Source: JBHIFB01 sp046760905 | Lineage (GTDB): Bacteria > Gemmatimonadota > CAZMKB01 | Direction: 5' to 3' | Length of the DNA: 64,000 nt | Assembly: GCA_046760905.1 (NCBI GenBank) | Contig: JBHIFB010000002.1 | Coordinates: forward strand, 1 to 64,000 | In this document: positions 47,101 to 56,589 of the stretch, one piece after another | Layout of the letters: every line of letters starts with the position of its first letter | Position numbering within the stretch: the first letter of the stretch is position 1 | The notes under the pieces: generated by a model | The model's database searches: none | Seen by the model: the letters and a program-made list of their open reading frames with translations, nothing else | What the model was told of the DNA's origin: nothing | Translations under genes and position numbers: made by a program

Positions 47101-47373
47101 GTGCTCAGACACGAGAGGAAAAAGTTAAAGACTTACCTCATTGTACTGGCCATCGGATTCCTCATAGGAGGACTCCTCAGTCAGATCTTTGTCTGGGTTC
47201 TTCCTGACGGCGTGGTGAAAGAGACGTTCATCACATCCATAGAGGGCAGTTTCGGCCCTGCCAGGATTGATTTAAGTGTGATAAACATGACGATCGGGGC
47301 AGGACTTAGGCTTAATATCATGAGTGTCGTCGGAGTGTTCATTGCCTCATATCTGTTCCGTTCGTTTCTCTAG
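47101..47373 (+). CDS. DUF4321 family small membrane protein
   Basis: A 90-residue protein with two hydrophobic segments (LIVLAIGFLIGGLLSQIF and IMSVVGVFIASYLF). The pattern and the GPARIDLSVINMTIG centre match DUF4321, a family of unknown function often encoded near tatA and isoprenoid genes. It starts at GTG 47101, five bases after the synthase stop, and precedes tatA by 25 nt. Confidence 0.8.
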   Translation: MLRHERKKLKTYLIVLAIGFLIGGLLSQIFVWVLPDGVVKETFITSIEGSFGPARIDLSVINMTIGAGLRLNIMSVVGVFIASYLFRSFL

Positions 47374-47398
47374 AAGTTCTCAAGGGAGGTGAGAAGAA

Positions 47399-47602
47399 AT
47401 GGGCTTTGGGAATATCGGGCTTACCGAACTCATCGTAATCCTTGCCGTGGTTCTTCTTCTCTTCGGAGCCAAGCGCATTCCCGAAGTAATGCGTTCATTT
47501 GGTAAAGGAGTAAGCGAATTCAAGAGAGGAATAAAGGAACTGGAGAACGACATCCAGGACAGCTCGGACCTATCGGAAAATAAGAAGAGCGACAAGAAAT
47601 AA
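47399..47602 (+). CDS. tatA: Sec-independent translocase TatA/TatE
   Basis: A 67-residue TatA-type protein. One N-terminal membrane helix ([15 protein letters not shown]) is followed by the conserved [20 protein letters not shown] amphipathic helix and a charged tail. It oligomerises to form the Tat pore with TatC. The TatC gene is at 26284-27123, so the system is split. GGGAGGTGAG precedes the ATG. The 3' end converges on the PpiD-like gene with eight bases between. Confidence 0.94.
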   Translation: MGFGNIGLTELIVILAVVLLLFGAKRIPEVMRSFGKGVSEFKRGIKELENDIQDSSDLSENKKSDKK

Positions 47603-47610
47603 CGAATCGG

Positions 47611-49431
47611 TCAAGATTGCTGGAAGAATAGTTCGCGGTTGTCCTCGATTTCAGCCTCATCCTTGAGAGCTTCGTACCACCTGCTCATCACGCTGTTTGT
47701 CTGGTACGTCTCGAGCTCTCTTCGAAGGTTCTCCTTAGCGTTCTCGAAGGCTTCCTCATCGATCTCTATTCTCTCAAGAACCTTCAGTATAAAGAGTCCG
47801 TTCGGGAGCGTTATCACGTCGCTGATTTCTCCCTCCTCGAGTCCAAAGGCGGTTCCTGTGAATTCGGTATATCTACCGATGCCGGGGACTATCGCCCGTC
47901 TCGTGATCTCACCGGTCTCCTTGTATTCGACACCGAACTCGAACTCATCTGCGATCGGCTGAAGAGCGCCTGATGCTAATATGCGCGCCCGGGCCTCTTC
48001 TGCAATCTTTCTCGCTTCATCAGTCCTTTTCTCATCAAGGATTTTGCCTTCGATCTCGGTTCTGACCTCTGCAAGATCCTTGAAGCCTTCAGGGATGATC
48101 TCCTTTACCCTGAAGATAAGGTATTTATCACTTACCTTCAAAACATTGGATATATCTCCCTCGGAGTGGGTGAAGGCAAAAGCTGCGGGCACGCTTGTGG
48201 GACCGATCTCTGGAAGGTATTGTCCTCGCGAGACGGGATCAGCTGTTTTCACTTCGATACCGAGGCTGTCTGCTGTGGAGTAGAAATCCGGGGCCCTGAC
48301 GAGCTCGTTTCTGACATCCTCGGCCCTGTCGCTGATTTCGTTCACGGTCAGATAACTCGGTTCGAGTTTGAAGAGGATATGTCGCAGCCATACCTCCTCA
48401 CCCCGCTCCTGGGTTTTCCTCCTATCTTCACACTTGATTATATGCAAACCATATTGTGAGGTGACGACATCCGATATCTCTCCCGGTTTCAGTGAGAACG
48501 CCGCCTCATCAACGGGCTTCACCATCCTTCCCCGGGGCACCCATCCCAGGTCTCCGCCTTTCTCTGCTGTGCCGGCGTCCAAGGAATAATCCCTCGCTAC
48601 CTCTTCGAAGGGAGTACCCTCGGATAGGAGTTCTTTCACCTCCTTGATCGCATCCATTGTTGCAAGTGTGTCCTCGCTGTTGGGCAGGATGGGGAATTCG
48701 ACGTATTCCAGCACTACCTGCTTATTCACTTTATATTTGCTTCTGTTCTTCTCGTAGTATAGCTCGATTTCTTCATCTGTGATATCGACTGCATCATCCT
48801 CCACGAGCTCGGCCGGGTTGAATATGAGGTACCCGACCTTAACTTTTTCGTTTCTTATCCTGTATTCGTCCTTGAGCTGGTTATCTGTGATGTGTATTGT
48901 AGAGAGAAGATAATCCTGTAGTTTCTGGATCGGTAGATAAGATCTGTACCAGTTTTCGAGCTCCAGTACAAAACCTTCGTTCTGGGGACTGTAGAGTGCC
49001 TGTAGGTATTTCGCATGATCGAATTGTCCGTCTGTAAGAAACACGTCATTCGTCTTAATGAAATCTGGTGGGTTGTTCTTCATCTCCTCGAGAATTTCCT
49101 CATCCGTGACCGTGATGCCCATGTTACTGATCTCCTGGCTAACGAGGATTTTGTAAACAATCTCATCCCAAACCTGCTCCTCGATTTTCATGAAATCCTC
49201 GTCAGTCAATGAATCCTTAGATTGTCTCATCTGCATTAGCAGTTGGCTTCGCATATCATTGTACATCGAATAGGTGATCTCGATACCATTCACTGAACCA
49301 AGGGCCGTTATCACAGGACCGCGGCTCCCGGTGACGTTTACACCGAGCTGAAGGAAAATGAATCCAATGACGAAGGCCGCAGCCACTATTATCATGATCG
49401 TCTTGGTGCTTCTTCTCAATGCTTGCATCAT
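47611..49431 (-). CDS. PpiD/SurA-like periplasmic peptidyl-prolyl isomerase
   Basis: A 606-residue inner-membrane-anchored foldase. One N-terminal helix (IIVAAAFVIGFIFLQLG) is followed by a SurA-N-like chaperone domain (about 45-190) and a parvulin PPIC domain (about 245-345, FEEVARDYSLDAGTAEKGGD, then SLKPGEISDVVTSQYGLHII). A second, diverged repeat follows later (FGLEEGEISDVITLPNGLFI). PpiD-type proteins help proteins leaving the Sec channel fold. Start ATG at 49431, or the ATG next to it at 49428. Confidence 0.9.
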   Translation of the reverse strand: MMQALRRSTKTIMIIVAAAFVIGFIFLQLGVNVTGSRGPVITALGSVNGIEITYSMYNDMRSQLLMQMRQSKDSLTDEDFMKIEEQVWDEIVYKILVSQEISNMGITVTDEEILEEMKNNPPDFIKTNDVFLTDGQFDHAKYLQALYSPQNEGFVLELENWYRSYLPIQKLQDYLLSTIHITDNQLKDEYRIRNEKVKVGYLIFNPAELVEDDAVDITDEEIELYYEKNRSKYKVNKQVVLEYVEFPILPNSEDTLATMDAIKEVKELLSEGTPFEEVARDYSLDAGTAEKGGDLGWVPRGRMVKPVDEAAFSLKPGEISDVVTSQYGLHIIKCEDRRKTQERGEEVWLRHILFKLEPSYLTVNEISDRAEDVRNELVRAPDFYSTADSLGIEVKTADPVSRGQYLPEIGPTSVPAAFAFTHSEGDISNVLKVSDKYLIFRVKEIIPEGFKDLAEVRTEIEGKILDEKRTDEARKIAEEARARILASGALQPIADEFEFGVEYKETGEITRRAIVPGIGRYTEFTGTAFGLEEGEISDVITLPNGLFILKVLERIEIDEEAFENAKENLRRELETYQTNSVMSRWYEALKDEAEIEDNRELFFQQS

Positions 49432-49467
49432 GGTGACAAACTCCGTTTTCGGGTCTTATGGCTAATT

Positions 49468-49496
49468 AATTTAAATTAATTGTTTCCCCCAATCAA
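49468..49496 (-). promoter_or_regulatory. Promoter of the PpiD-like gene, overlapping an AT palindrome
   Basis: On the minus strand TTGATT (49496-49491) and TAAATT (49473-49468) are 17 nt apart. The -10 lies in an 18-bp palindrome, AATTAATTTAAATTAATT, at 49464-49481. The palindrome may be low-complexity sequence rather than an operator. Confidence 0.5.
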
Positions 49497-49566
49497 GGGA
49501 TCAGGCCAGGAATCTCACTGGATTTCCGTTCAGTGTTGTGCCATGAGAAGGACTAGCTCCTTTTTC

Positions 49567-49595
49567 TTGACACGGGCTGGGGGCGCTGTTATTAT
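49567..49595 (+). promoter_or_regulatory. Promoter of the TPR-efp-accB operon
   Basis: TTGACA at 49567-49572 and TATTAT at 49590-49595 are exactly 17 nt apart. The start site would be near 49602, about 78 nt before the TPR gene. Confidence 0.72.
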
Positions 49596-49679
49596 ATTTT
49601 CATAGTTCTCCCCTCTTTCCCGGCCCATTTAACGCAAAAATAGAGCGGAGCTTATATTTCCCAAGGAAAGAATAAGAAG

Positions 49680-50540
49680 ATGCATAGTTCAAGGTTTTTT
49701 GCGAGGTTGGCTGATTCATACAGAAAACAGGGGAACCTGGATAGGGCAATCGAGGTTTTAAAGGAAGGGCTGCAAAAGAGCCCGGATTATCTAACAGCTC
49801 GCATCATTCTTGCAGCATGTTTTGCGGAAAAAGGCGATCACGATAATGCCCTGAAAGAGTATGAGTACATTCTCAAACTGGATCCGTTCCATACCGCTGC
49901 AATGAAGAAAATGAGTGCGCTTCTTGCCTCTGTGGGGAGGCTGGAGGAGTCGAAGGACCTCGTACTTCGCTACCTCGAAGAGGTCCCTGACGACGAGGGG
50001 ATGCTAAGGATGCTCGCTACACTCGAGGATGAAGCTGCCCGAGGCGCAGGCCGTGATGAAAAAGAGGCTGAAACGGAGGAGTCAGTTCCAAAGACACCTT
50101 TCGAGGAGTTCACGAAGGCGAATGAATCGGGGAAAGTGACCTCGGGTGGGGGGCCAAAACCAACCGCCACCAGGGGCGAGGAGGATGAGCTCATCTCAAC
50201 GATGACCCTCGCCGAAATCTACGCATCTCAGGGATTCTACGACAAAGCAATAGAGATTTATGGGAAAGTTCTTGCGAGGGAGCCATCGAATGAGATCGCA
50301 AAGGAGAGGATTGAGGCGATACAGAAGGGGGGAACCGGCCGTAGAGTTCAGGTTCCGAGAGAAAAAGGGCCCCAATTGGAGCAAGAGGAGGCAAAGGAGA
50401 AAGTCGATTGGGACAGCGGTGGAGTTCCTGGTGAAGTTGTAATAGATGAAGAGTATGAGAGATTCAAAAAATGGCTCAGCGACCTCACGAGGAAGAAGGC
50501 TGAAACGAGTAAATCGAAACGACGAGAGATGGAGGAATAA
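49680..50540 (+). CDS. TPR-repeat protein upstream of efp
   Basis: A 286-residue soluble protein with TPR units at about 7-115 (LADSYRKQGNLDRAIEVLKE and AACFAEKGDHDNALKEYEYI) and another at about 175-210 (LAEIYASQGFYDKAIEIYGK). A charged, Glu/Lys-rich linker and tail lie between and after. No signal peptide is seen. It probably acts as a protein-protein scaffold; related TPR proteins with this split layout occur in other candidate phyla, but I do not recognise a function. It ends six bases before efp. Confidence 0.75.
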   Translation: MHSSRFFARLADSYRKQGNLDRAIEVLKEGLQKSPDYLTARIILAACFAEKGDHDNALKEYEYILKLDPFHTAAMKKMSALLASVGRLEESKDLVLRYLEEVPDDEGMLRMLATLEDEAARGAGRDEKEAETEESVPKTPFEEFTKANESGKVTSGGGPKPTATRGEEDELISTMTLAEIYASQGFYDKAIEIYGKVLAREPSNEIAKERIEAIQKGGTGRRVQVPREKGPQLEQEEAKEKVDWDSGGVPGEVVIDEEYERFKKWLSDLTRKKAETSKSKRREMEE

Positions 50541-50545
50541 GGCCT

Positions 50546-51103
50546 TTGGCTACAACGGCTGATTTCAGAAACGGTATGATCATACAGGTCGATGGCCAGC
50601 TTCAGACAATCGTCGAGTTTCTGCATGTGAAGCCGGGCAAGGGCGGGGCTTTCGTGCGTACGAAGCTCAAGAATGTGAAAACAGGTGCTGTTACAGACAA
50701 GACTTTCAGAGCTGGCGAGAAGGTGGAGGAGGTAAGACTTGAACGGAACCAGGCCCAGTACGTTTATTCTTCTGGGGATCTTTACTATTTCATGGATCTG
50801 GAGACGTTCGAACAATTTCCGGTCGAGAAGAACATGCTCGGAAACCAGGTTCAGTACCTTAAGGAGAATATCATCTGCGAAACTCTCTCACATGATGGCA
50901 AGATAATCGGCATAGATCTCCCTATCTTCGTAGAACTGGAGGTCGTGGAGACAGAACCGGGGATCAGGGGGGATACTGCACAGGGAGGTTCCAAACCGGC
51001 GAAACTCCAAACCGGCCTTATTATCCAGGTGCCCCTGTTTGTCTGTGAGGGTGATACAATAAAAGTTGACAGAAGGACTGACACATACATCGAGAGGGTG
51101 TAG
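50546..51103 (+). CDS. efp: Translation elongation factor P
   Basis: A 185-residue EF-P that rescues ribosomes stalled at polyproline. KPGKGGAFVRTKLKNV holds the loop that reaches the peptidyl-transferase centre, with Lys32 in the position modified in many species. The three beta-barrel domains are complete (LEVVETEPGIRGDTAQGGSK, then PLFVCEGDTIKVDRRTDTYI). The start is TTG 50546, supported by GGAGG at about 50531. No modification enzyme gene is in view. The efp-accB-accC cluster is common, here interrupted by pilT. Confidence 0.95.
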   Translation: MATTADFRNGMIIQVDGQLQTIVEFLHVKPGKGGAFVRTKLKNVKTGAVTDKTFRAGEKVEEVRLERNQAQYVYSSGDLYYFMDLETFEQFPVEKNMLGNQVQYLKENIICETLSHDGKIIGIDLPIFVELEVVETEPGIRGDTAQGGSKPAKLQTGLIIQVPLFVCEGDTIKVDRRTDTYIERV

Positions 51104-51166
51104 CTGGTTCGAACGGCTCGGCTTCGGTTCGGGCCGAGCTCACCATCATTAGAAGGAAGAGGGAAA

Positions 51167-51652
51167 ATGCGATTATCCTATATAAAGAAACTCATCAATC
51201 TCCTGGAGGAGAGCGATATCGGCATGCTGGAGATCTCGAGGTGGGGTACGAGAGTCAGGATTGAGAAGGCAAATCCCAACTCGAATCCAAACAGTAATTC
51301 CGGTGAGATTGCGGTGAAGGAAGGGACGACAATAAAAGTCCCGGTGGCTGCCGAGGGGGATGAAACCACCGCTGAGGCTGGTGAGGTGAGGTCGGAGAAT
51401 AGGTCAGAGAAAAACTACCACAAGATGACAGCACCAATGGTTGGCACTTTCTATAGAGCACCCTCTCCCGATGCACCCCCTTATATTGAAGTTGGTGATA
51501 TTGTGTCGAAAGGACAGGTCCTTTGCATAATAGAGGCTATGAAGCTCATGAATGAGATACAATCGGAGGTGGAAGGAACCGTAAGGAAGATCCTGGTGGA
51601 GAATGCAGAACCAGTGGAATATGGACAGGAGTTGTTCCTGATAGAACCTTGA
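51167..51652 (+). CDS. accB: Acetyl-CoA carboxylase biotin carboxyl carrier protein
   Basis: A 161-residue BCCP. A helical N-terminus and a flexible linker (about 35-85) lead to the biotinyl domain, with APMVGTFYRAPSPDAPPYIE and the biotin-attachment CIIEAMKLMNEIQSEV, Lys at residue 126. It carries carboxyl-biotin between AccC and the transferase for fatty-acid synthesis. GGAAGAGGG precedes the ATG. A hairpin terminator follows it. Confidence 0.95.
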   Translation: MRLSYIKKLINLLEESDIGMLEISRWGTRVRIEKANPNSNPNSNSGEIAVKEGTTIKVPVAAEGDETTAEAGEVRSENRSEKNYHKMTAPMVGTFYRAPSPDAPPYIEVGDIVSKGQVLCIIEAMKLMNEIQSEVEGTVRKILVENAEPVEYGQELFLIEP

Positions 51653-51668
51653 GAATTGCTTGCATAAG

Positions 51669-51705
51669 GGTTGAGGTGAGGTAGCTGTTTTTCACCTCAG
51701 CCTTT
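51669..51705 (+). terminator. Probable terminator between accB and pilT
   Basis: GGTTGAGGTGA at 51669-51679 pairs with TCACCTCAGCC at 51692-51702 (one G-T pair), with a 12-base loop, followed by TTTAATT. The T-run is short, so termination may be partial. Confidence 0.55.
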
Positions 51706-51786
51706 AATTGTAATGATGATCTTCGGTAAAAAGGGAATGTTGAGAACGGATTTTCAAATTCTGTCACCTGAATTGGAGTTGTTCAA

Positions 51787-52947
51787 ATGTCCTCATTTGA
51801 TATAAAAGCTCTGTTAACTGAAATGGTCCGATGGGATGCATCGGATCTTCACATCAAGGTCGGCAACCCGCCGGCTCTCAGAGTCCATGGAATTCTGAAA
51901 GACATGAACCTTCCTGTTGTAACCTCTGAACACGTCGATGAAGCATCCCGCACCCTACTCGATGAGGAGCAATACAACCTCCTCGAGAGTAAAAAAGAAA
52001 TTGATTTTGCTTTCGATATAGAAAGGCTGGGAAGGTTCAGAACAAATATCTTCTATCAGAGAGGGACGAAAGCCATTGCAATCAGGCTTATACCCTCGAG
52101 AATAAAAACCACAGATGAGCTAATGCTACCGCCAATTCTCCAGGAACTGGCCTTGAAACCGAGAGGCCTCTTTTTAATCACGGGAATGACCGGCAGTGGA
52201 AAATCCACTACTCTCGCAGCGATGGTTGAGCACATTAACCTCAATTCGAGGTGCAATATTATCAGCGTTGAAGATCCTATTGAATTCGTTTACGCCGATA
52301 AGAAAGCCAGGATCAGCCAGAGGGCTGTGGGTAAGGATACCGATTCCTTTGCGAACGCTCTCCGGCACATTCTCAGACAGGACCCCGACGTAATCCTCAT
52401 TGGTGAGATCAGGGATGTGGCTACGATGACCGTTGCGCTCCAGGCTGCTGACACCGGTCATCTCGTATTCAGCACGCTGCACACCACTGATAGCACACAG
52501 ACAATAAACAGGATAATTTCATTCTTTCCGTTACATCAACATCAGGAGATACGGCTGCTGCTTGCGAGCACCCTTCTAGGCATAGTATCGATGAGGCTGA
52601 TTCCCAGAGCCGATATCCCGGGGCGAGTGCCTGCGTGTGAGGTTATGGTGACAACGGAATCCATAAGGGAGTATATTAAGGATCCCATGAAGACGCATCT
52701 TATTCCGACACTCATAAAGGAAGGATACTCCCAGTACGGGATGCGAACCTTCGACCAGAGTCTGATGCAGATGTTTAGGGAAGGATATATCTCATACGAG
52801 AACGCTTTGCACCATTCCACGAATCCGAGCGAGTTTGCTTTAAGGATGAAAGGTATCAAATCTGCTTCTGATAAGTCCTGGGATGAATTCGAAAGATCGC
52901 CAGATGACAGGAACGGCAGGGGATCTCGTATCGATGGCCTGGACTAG
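51787..52947 (+). CDS. pilT: Type IV pilus retraction ATPase PilT
   Basis: A 386-residue secretion ATPase. The opening [20 protein letters not shown] is typical of PilT. Walker A is [17 protein letters not shown], the Asp box region is [16 protein letters not shown], Walker B is [12 protein letters not shown], and the His box is [25 protein letters not shown] lies near the end of the core. PilT pulls back type IV pili. No other pilus gene is in the window. It sits between accB and accC, two bases before accC. Confidence 0.92.
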   Translation: MSSFDIKALLTEMVRWDASDLHIKVGNPPALRVHGILKDMNLPVVTSEHVDEASRTLLDEEQYNLLESKKEIDFAFDIERLGRFRTNIFYQRGTKAIAIRLIPSRIKTTDELMLPPILQELALKPRGLFLITGMTGSGKSTTLAAMVEHINLNSRCNIISVEDPIEFVYADKKARISQRAVGKDTDSFANALRHILRQDPDVILIGEIRDVATMTVALQAADTGHLVFSTLHTTDSTQTINRIISFFPLHQHQEIRLLLASTLLGIVSMRLIPRADIPGRVPACEVMVTTESIREYIKDPMKTHLIPTLIKEGYSQYGMRTFDQSLMQMFREGYISYENALHHSTNPSEFALRMKGIKSASDKSWDEFERSPDDRNGRGSRIDGLD

Positions 52948-52949
52948 TT

Positions 52950-54287
52950 ATGATAAGGCGAGTCTTGATCGCAAACAGAGGTGAAATCGCCCTCCGGGTG
53001 ATAAGAGCCTGTAAGGAACTCGGCATATCCACCATTGCAGTCTGGTCGGAAGCAGACAGGGATTCGCTGCAGCGCAGGTTCGCAGATGAGGACGTCTGCA
53101 TAGGTCCGCCGCCCGCTGAAGAAAGTTACCTCAATGTACCGCGCATCATCGCCGCCGCCGAGATCACTAATGCGGACGCCATACATCCCGGCTATGGTTT
53201 TCTCGCCGAGAATGCGGAGTTCAGTGAGATATGCGAGCACCACAAGATCACATTCATCGGACCGTCTGCGGAGATGATACGCAAAATGGGGAACAAACCA
53301 CTTGCGCGGGAACTCATGCAGAAGGCCAGGGTACCGGTGACTCCGGGCAGTAATGGTGAAGTGGAAGGCCTCCAGGAAGCCAGAAAAATTGCCGATCATG
53401 TAGGTTATCCGATAATCGTGAAGGCTTCCTGCGGAGGTGGGGGTAAGGGTATGAGGATCGTTAAAAGGGAGGAAGATCTGGCAAGGAATTTCGATCTCGC
53501 GAAAGCTGAAACAGAGAAGGCGTTTGGAGAGGGCGGCGTTTACATTGAGAAATACATCGCTCACCCGAGGCATATTGAGATTCAGTTGCTTGGCGACAGC
53601 CATGGTAACGTTGTATCACTCGGGGAGCGGGATTGCACGATACAGAGGAGGTACCAGAAGCTCATCGAGGAGTCACCATCACCTGTCGTGGATTCCCAGC
53701 TCAGGAAGAAGCTTGTCAAGGCAGCCGTGAGAGGTGCCAGGGAGATAGGTTACGTCGGAGCGGGAACGATAGAGTTCTTGCTTGGTGAGGGGGGAGATTT
53801 CTACTTTATGGAGATGAATACGAGGATTCAGGTCGAACATCCCGTGACAGAAATGGTATCGGGAGTTGACCTTATAAAGGAGCAGATCAGAATCGCAGCG
53901 GGAGAAACCATCAATTTCAAGGAGGACGGGATTAATCTCAACGGCCATGCCATCGAGTGCAGGATAAATGCAGAAGATCCTGATGATGGCTTCAGACCAT
54001 CTCCCGGCAAGATCGCCTCTCTCAATATACCCGGTGGCCCTGGGGTGAGGGTTGATACTCATGTCTATGCACAGTATGTTATATCTCCGTATTATGATTC
54101 TCTGCTTGCGAAGCTAATCGTCCACGACAGGACACGGAAATGCGCTATTCAAAAAATGCGCAGAGCCCTCGAGGAGTTCGTAGTCGAAGGTGTGAAGACA
54201 ACCATCCCGTTCCACAGGAAGATCCTAGAGAGCGAAACGTTTGCCGAGGGTAACTACGATACCCATTTTGTTGAGCATTTTTATTAG
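52950..54287 (+). CDS. accC: Acetyl-CoA carboxylase, biotin carboxylase subunit
   Basis: A 445-residue ATP-grasp enzyme that carboxylates the biotin of Acc[21 protein letters not shown] is the family start. The ATP-binding [10 protein letters not shown] lies in [49 protein letters not shown] and the C-terminal [20 protein letters not shown] are all conserved. It is complete. Translation is probably coupled to pilT. Confidence 0.97.
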   Translation: MIRRVLIANRGEIALRVIRACKELGISTIAVWSEADRDSLQRRFADEDVCIGPPPAEESYLNVPRIIAAAEITNADAIHPGYGFLAENAEFSEICEHHKITFIGPSAEMIRKMGNKPLARELMQKARVPVTPGSNGEVEGLQEARKIADHVGYPIIVKASCGGGGKGMRIVKREEDLARNFDLAKAETEKAFGEGGVYIEKYIAHPRHIEIQLLGDSHGNVVSLGERDCTIQRRYQKLIEESPSPVVDSQLRKKLVKAAVRGAREIGYVGAGTIEFLLGEGGDFYFMEMNTRIQVEHPVTEMVSGVDLIKEQIRIAAGETINFKEDGINLNGHAIECRINAEDPDDGFRPSPGKIASLNIPGGPGVRVDTHVYAQYVISPYYDSLLAKLIVHDRTRKCAIQKMRRALEEFVVEGVKTTIPFHRKILESETFAEGNYDTHFVEHFY

Positions 54288-54295
54288 AGGGAACT

Positions 54296-56563
54296 GTGGC
54301 CAGGAAGAAGCCAGAATCGGGTAGCCGGGTCGTCGAAACGTCCGGATTCATGTTATGCCTTCTTGGAACTTTCATCCTGCTTTCATTTCTGCCACCCGAT
54401 CTTGTGCATTGGGGAGTCGGAGGTCGTCAGCCTTCCAACATAACAGGCCCGGTCGGAAATATGGTCTCATCTCTGCTCACCAGTCTATTAGGATTCACCG
54501 GGCCTGTCGTCGGATTCATACTCTTACTGTTCGGCTGGAACCGGTTGAGGAGAAACAATCCCGGCAGGACGGTCAAGGCAATCATCCTTCTTTCTTCCCT
54601 GAGTGTCATAAGCATCACGATAGCTTCCCTCTTTGGAGTCAATGCCGATGCCGGTGGAGAGAAGCTTTATGGCATAACGGGCCAATTTCTTTCACGTACT
54701 CTTGTTGAGTGGTTCAGCTTTGTGGGATCACTGTTGATGATTGCCTTTTTCACTTCGGTCGTGCTCGTCTGGACAACGGGGTTCTCTCTTGCAAAGACTG
54801 CTTCGCTTGTGAGCACACTCGGGAGATTTTTCTTGAGGAGCCCGGCCTTCTTGCTGGGAGCCTTGATCGATGCTTACCAGGAGGTTGTTGACTGGAAGAA
54901 CAGTCGAAGGAAATCAGCCGCTGAGAGGAGGGTTAAAAGGAGAGTGGAAGGTGCTCTCACAGAGAAACGGAGGCGGGTGTCTGTGAAAGGGGAAACGGTA
55001 ATTGAGAAGAGAGTACCGATACCGGCGAAGAAGATGTCCACCGAAAGCCATCCAGCTGAGACGACTGGCCCCACGGAAGGAATCACACGTGCAGGGTCCG
55101 GAAATTATGTCCTTCCCGATCTCAGCCTCTTGAACGATCCGGAGGTCGTGGATGGATACAGGACCCAGGAGGAATTGAGCGGGCTGGGGAGCATACTTCT
55201 TTCGAAACTTTCAGATTTTAACATCAAAGGTGAGATAATAAACGTGACCGTGGGCCCTGTCGTCTCGACCTTCGAATTTAGGCCGGCTTCAGGGATCAAA
55301 GTCAGTCAGATAGTGGGGCTTGCCGATGACCTTGCTCTGGCCATGGAGGTAACGAGGATAAGGATCGTGGCTCCACTCCCGGGGAGGGGTGCGGTTGGAA
55401 TAGAAGTGCCCAACAGTGAGAAGGAGATCGTTAACTTCAAGGAGATCATTTCCTCCGGAGCCTACACGAACTCGAAGGCGACGATACCAATTGCTCTGGG
55501 AAAAGATTCATTCGGTGATCCTGTAGTTTTCGACCTTGTGAGGATGCCGCACCTTCTCATCGCAGGATCAACCGGTTCGGGGAAGTCACAGTGCATACAT
55601 ACCATCATAATGAGCTTGCTACTGCGTTTTTCGCCCGATGAGGTCAGGCTACTGATGATCGATCCAAAGGTTCTCGAGCTTGTCTCCTACAACGGGATTC
55701 CGCACCTTCTCACACCGGTTGTCACTGAGCCCAAAGGTGCGGTGAGAGCGCTGAAATGGCTGATCGCAGAGATGGAGGAAAGATATAAGCTCCTAGCATC
55801 GATAGGTGTGAGAAACATCAGCGATTACAATCGCAAGGTAACGGTCAATTCCGAGGAGGATCAAGATGGCTTAATCCCCGGTGAAACGATGAGGGATTTG
55901 ACTGAACTGCCATTTGTCGTGATGATCATCGACGAGCTCGCAGATCTCATCCTTTCCCTTCAGGCTGAGATAGAGGAGCCTCTGGCAAGACTTGCCCAGA
56001 TGGCAAGGGGAGTTGGGATCCACCTCGTTCTTGCTACCCAGAGACCCTCTGTCGATGTTCTGACTGGAATGATAAAGGCGAATTTTCCATCGAGGATCTC
56101 ATTCCGAGTTGCGACGAGGGTGGATTCGAGGACCATTCTGGATGCCAACGGGGCTGAGAAGCTGCTTGGTGCAGGGGATATGCTATTTCTACCGGCTGGG
56201 AGATCGAATGCAAGGAGGGTGCATGGATCATATATTTCTGATGATGAGCTTGGTAGGGTGATAGAGTTCTTGAAGAGAGGAGGTGGTGGAAAAGATAAGG
56301 AAAGTGAAACACTTCCGACTTTCGGTAGGGAACCGGGTTTTGATGAAACTTCGGAGGAACAGGATGAACTCTTCTGGGATGCCGTAAGACTCGTGTTGAG
56401 AACGGGTCATGGTTCGACCTCTCTTCTCCAGAGAAAGCTCAAGATAGGGTACTCGAGGGCTGCAAGGATAGTGGATCAGCTTGAAGATGCGGGGGTTCTT
56501 GGTCCACAGGTGGGAAGCAAAGGTCGAGATGTCCTCGTGGGTGAGGATTTTCTCGAAAAGTAA
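54296..56563 (+). CDS. ftsK: DNA translocase FtsK/SpoIIIE
   Basis: A 755-residue translocase that pumps chromosome ends through the septum. Four or five N-terminal membrane segments (to about residue 195) are followed by a short basic linker. The motor has Walker A LLIAGSTGSGKSQCIHTIIM, Walker B FVVMIIDELADL and AQMARGVGIHLVLATQRPSV. The C-terminal gamma winged helix (STSLLQRKLKIGYSRAARIV) reads KOPS-type polarity signals. GTG start at 54296, eight bases after accC. Confidence 0.95.
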   Translation: MARKKPESGSRVVETSGFMLCLLGTFILLSFLPPDLVHWGVGGRQPSNITGPVGNMVSSLLTSLLGFTGPVVGFILLLFGWNRLRRNNPGRTVKAIILLSSLSVISITIASLFGVNADAGGEKLYGITGQFLSRTLVEWFSFVGSLLMIAFFTSVVLVWTTGFSLAKTASLVSTLGRFFLRSPAFLLGALIDAYQEVVDWKNSRRKSAAERRVKRRVEGALTEKRRRVSVKGETVIEKRVPIPAKKMSTESHPAETTGPTEGITRAGSGNYVLPDLSLLNDPEVVDGYRTQEELSGLGSILLSKLSDFNIKGEIINVTVGPVVSTFEFRPASGIKVSQIVGLADDLALAMEVTRIRIVAPLPGRGAVGIEVPNSEKEIVNFKEIISSGAYTNSKATIPIALGKDSFGDPVVFDLVRMPHLLIAGSTGSGKSQCIHTIIMSLLLRFSPDEVRLLMIDPKVLELVSYNGIPHLLTPVVTEPKGAVRALKWLIAEMEERYKLLASIGVRNISDYNRKVTVNSEEDQDGLIPGETMRDLTELPFVVMIIDELADLILSLQAEIEEPLARLAQMARGVGIHLVLATQRPSVDVLTGMIKANFPSRISFRVATRVDSRTILDANGAEKLLGAGDMLFLPAGRSNARRVHGSYISDDELGRVIEFLKRGGGGKDKESETLPTFGREPGFDETSEEQDELFWDAVRLVLRTGHGSTSLLQRKLKIGYSRAARIVDQLEDAGVLGPQVGSKGRDVLVGEDFLEK

Positions 56564-56589
56564 CTCTCTGAACTGGAATAAGCTCTAGG

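Noticed and set aside
49464..49481. 18-bp AT-only palindrome near the PpiD promoter considered as a dedicated operator
   Set aside because: The sequence is low complexity (A and T runs), so self-complementarity is likely by chance; kept only as a note in the promoter entry.
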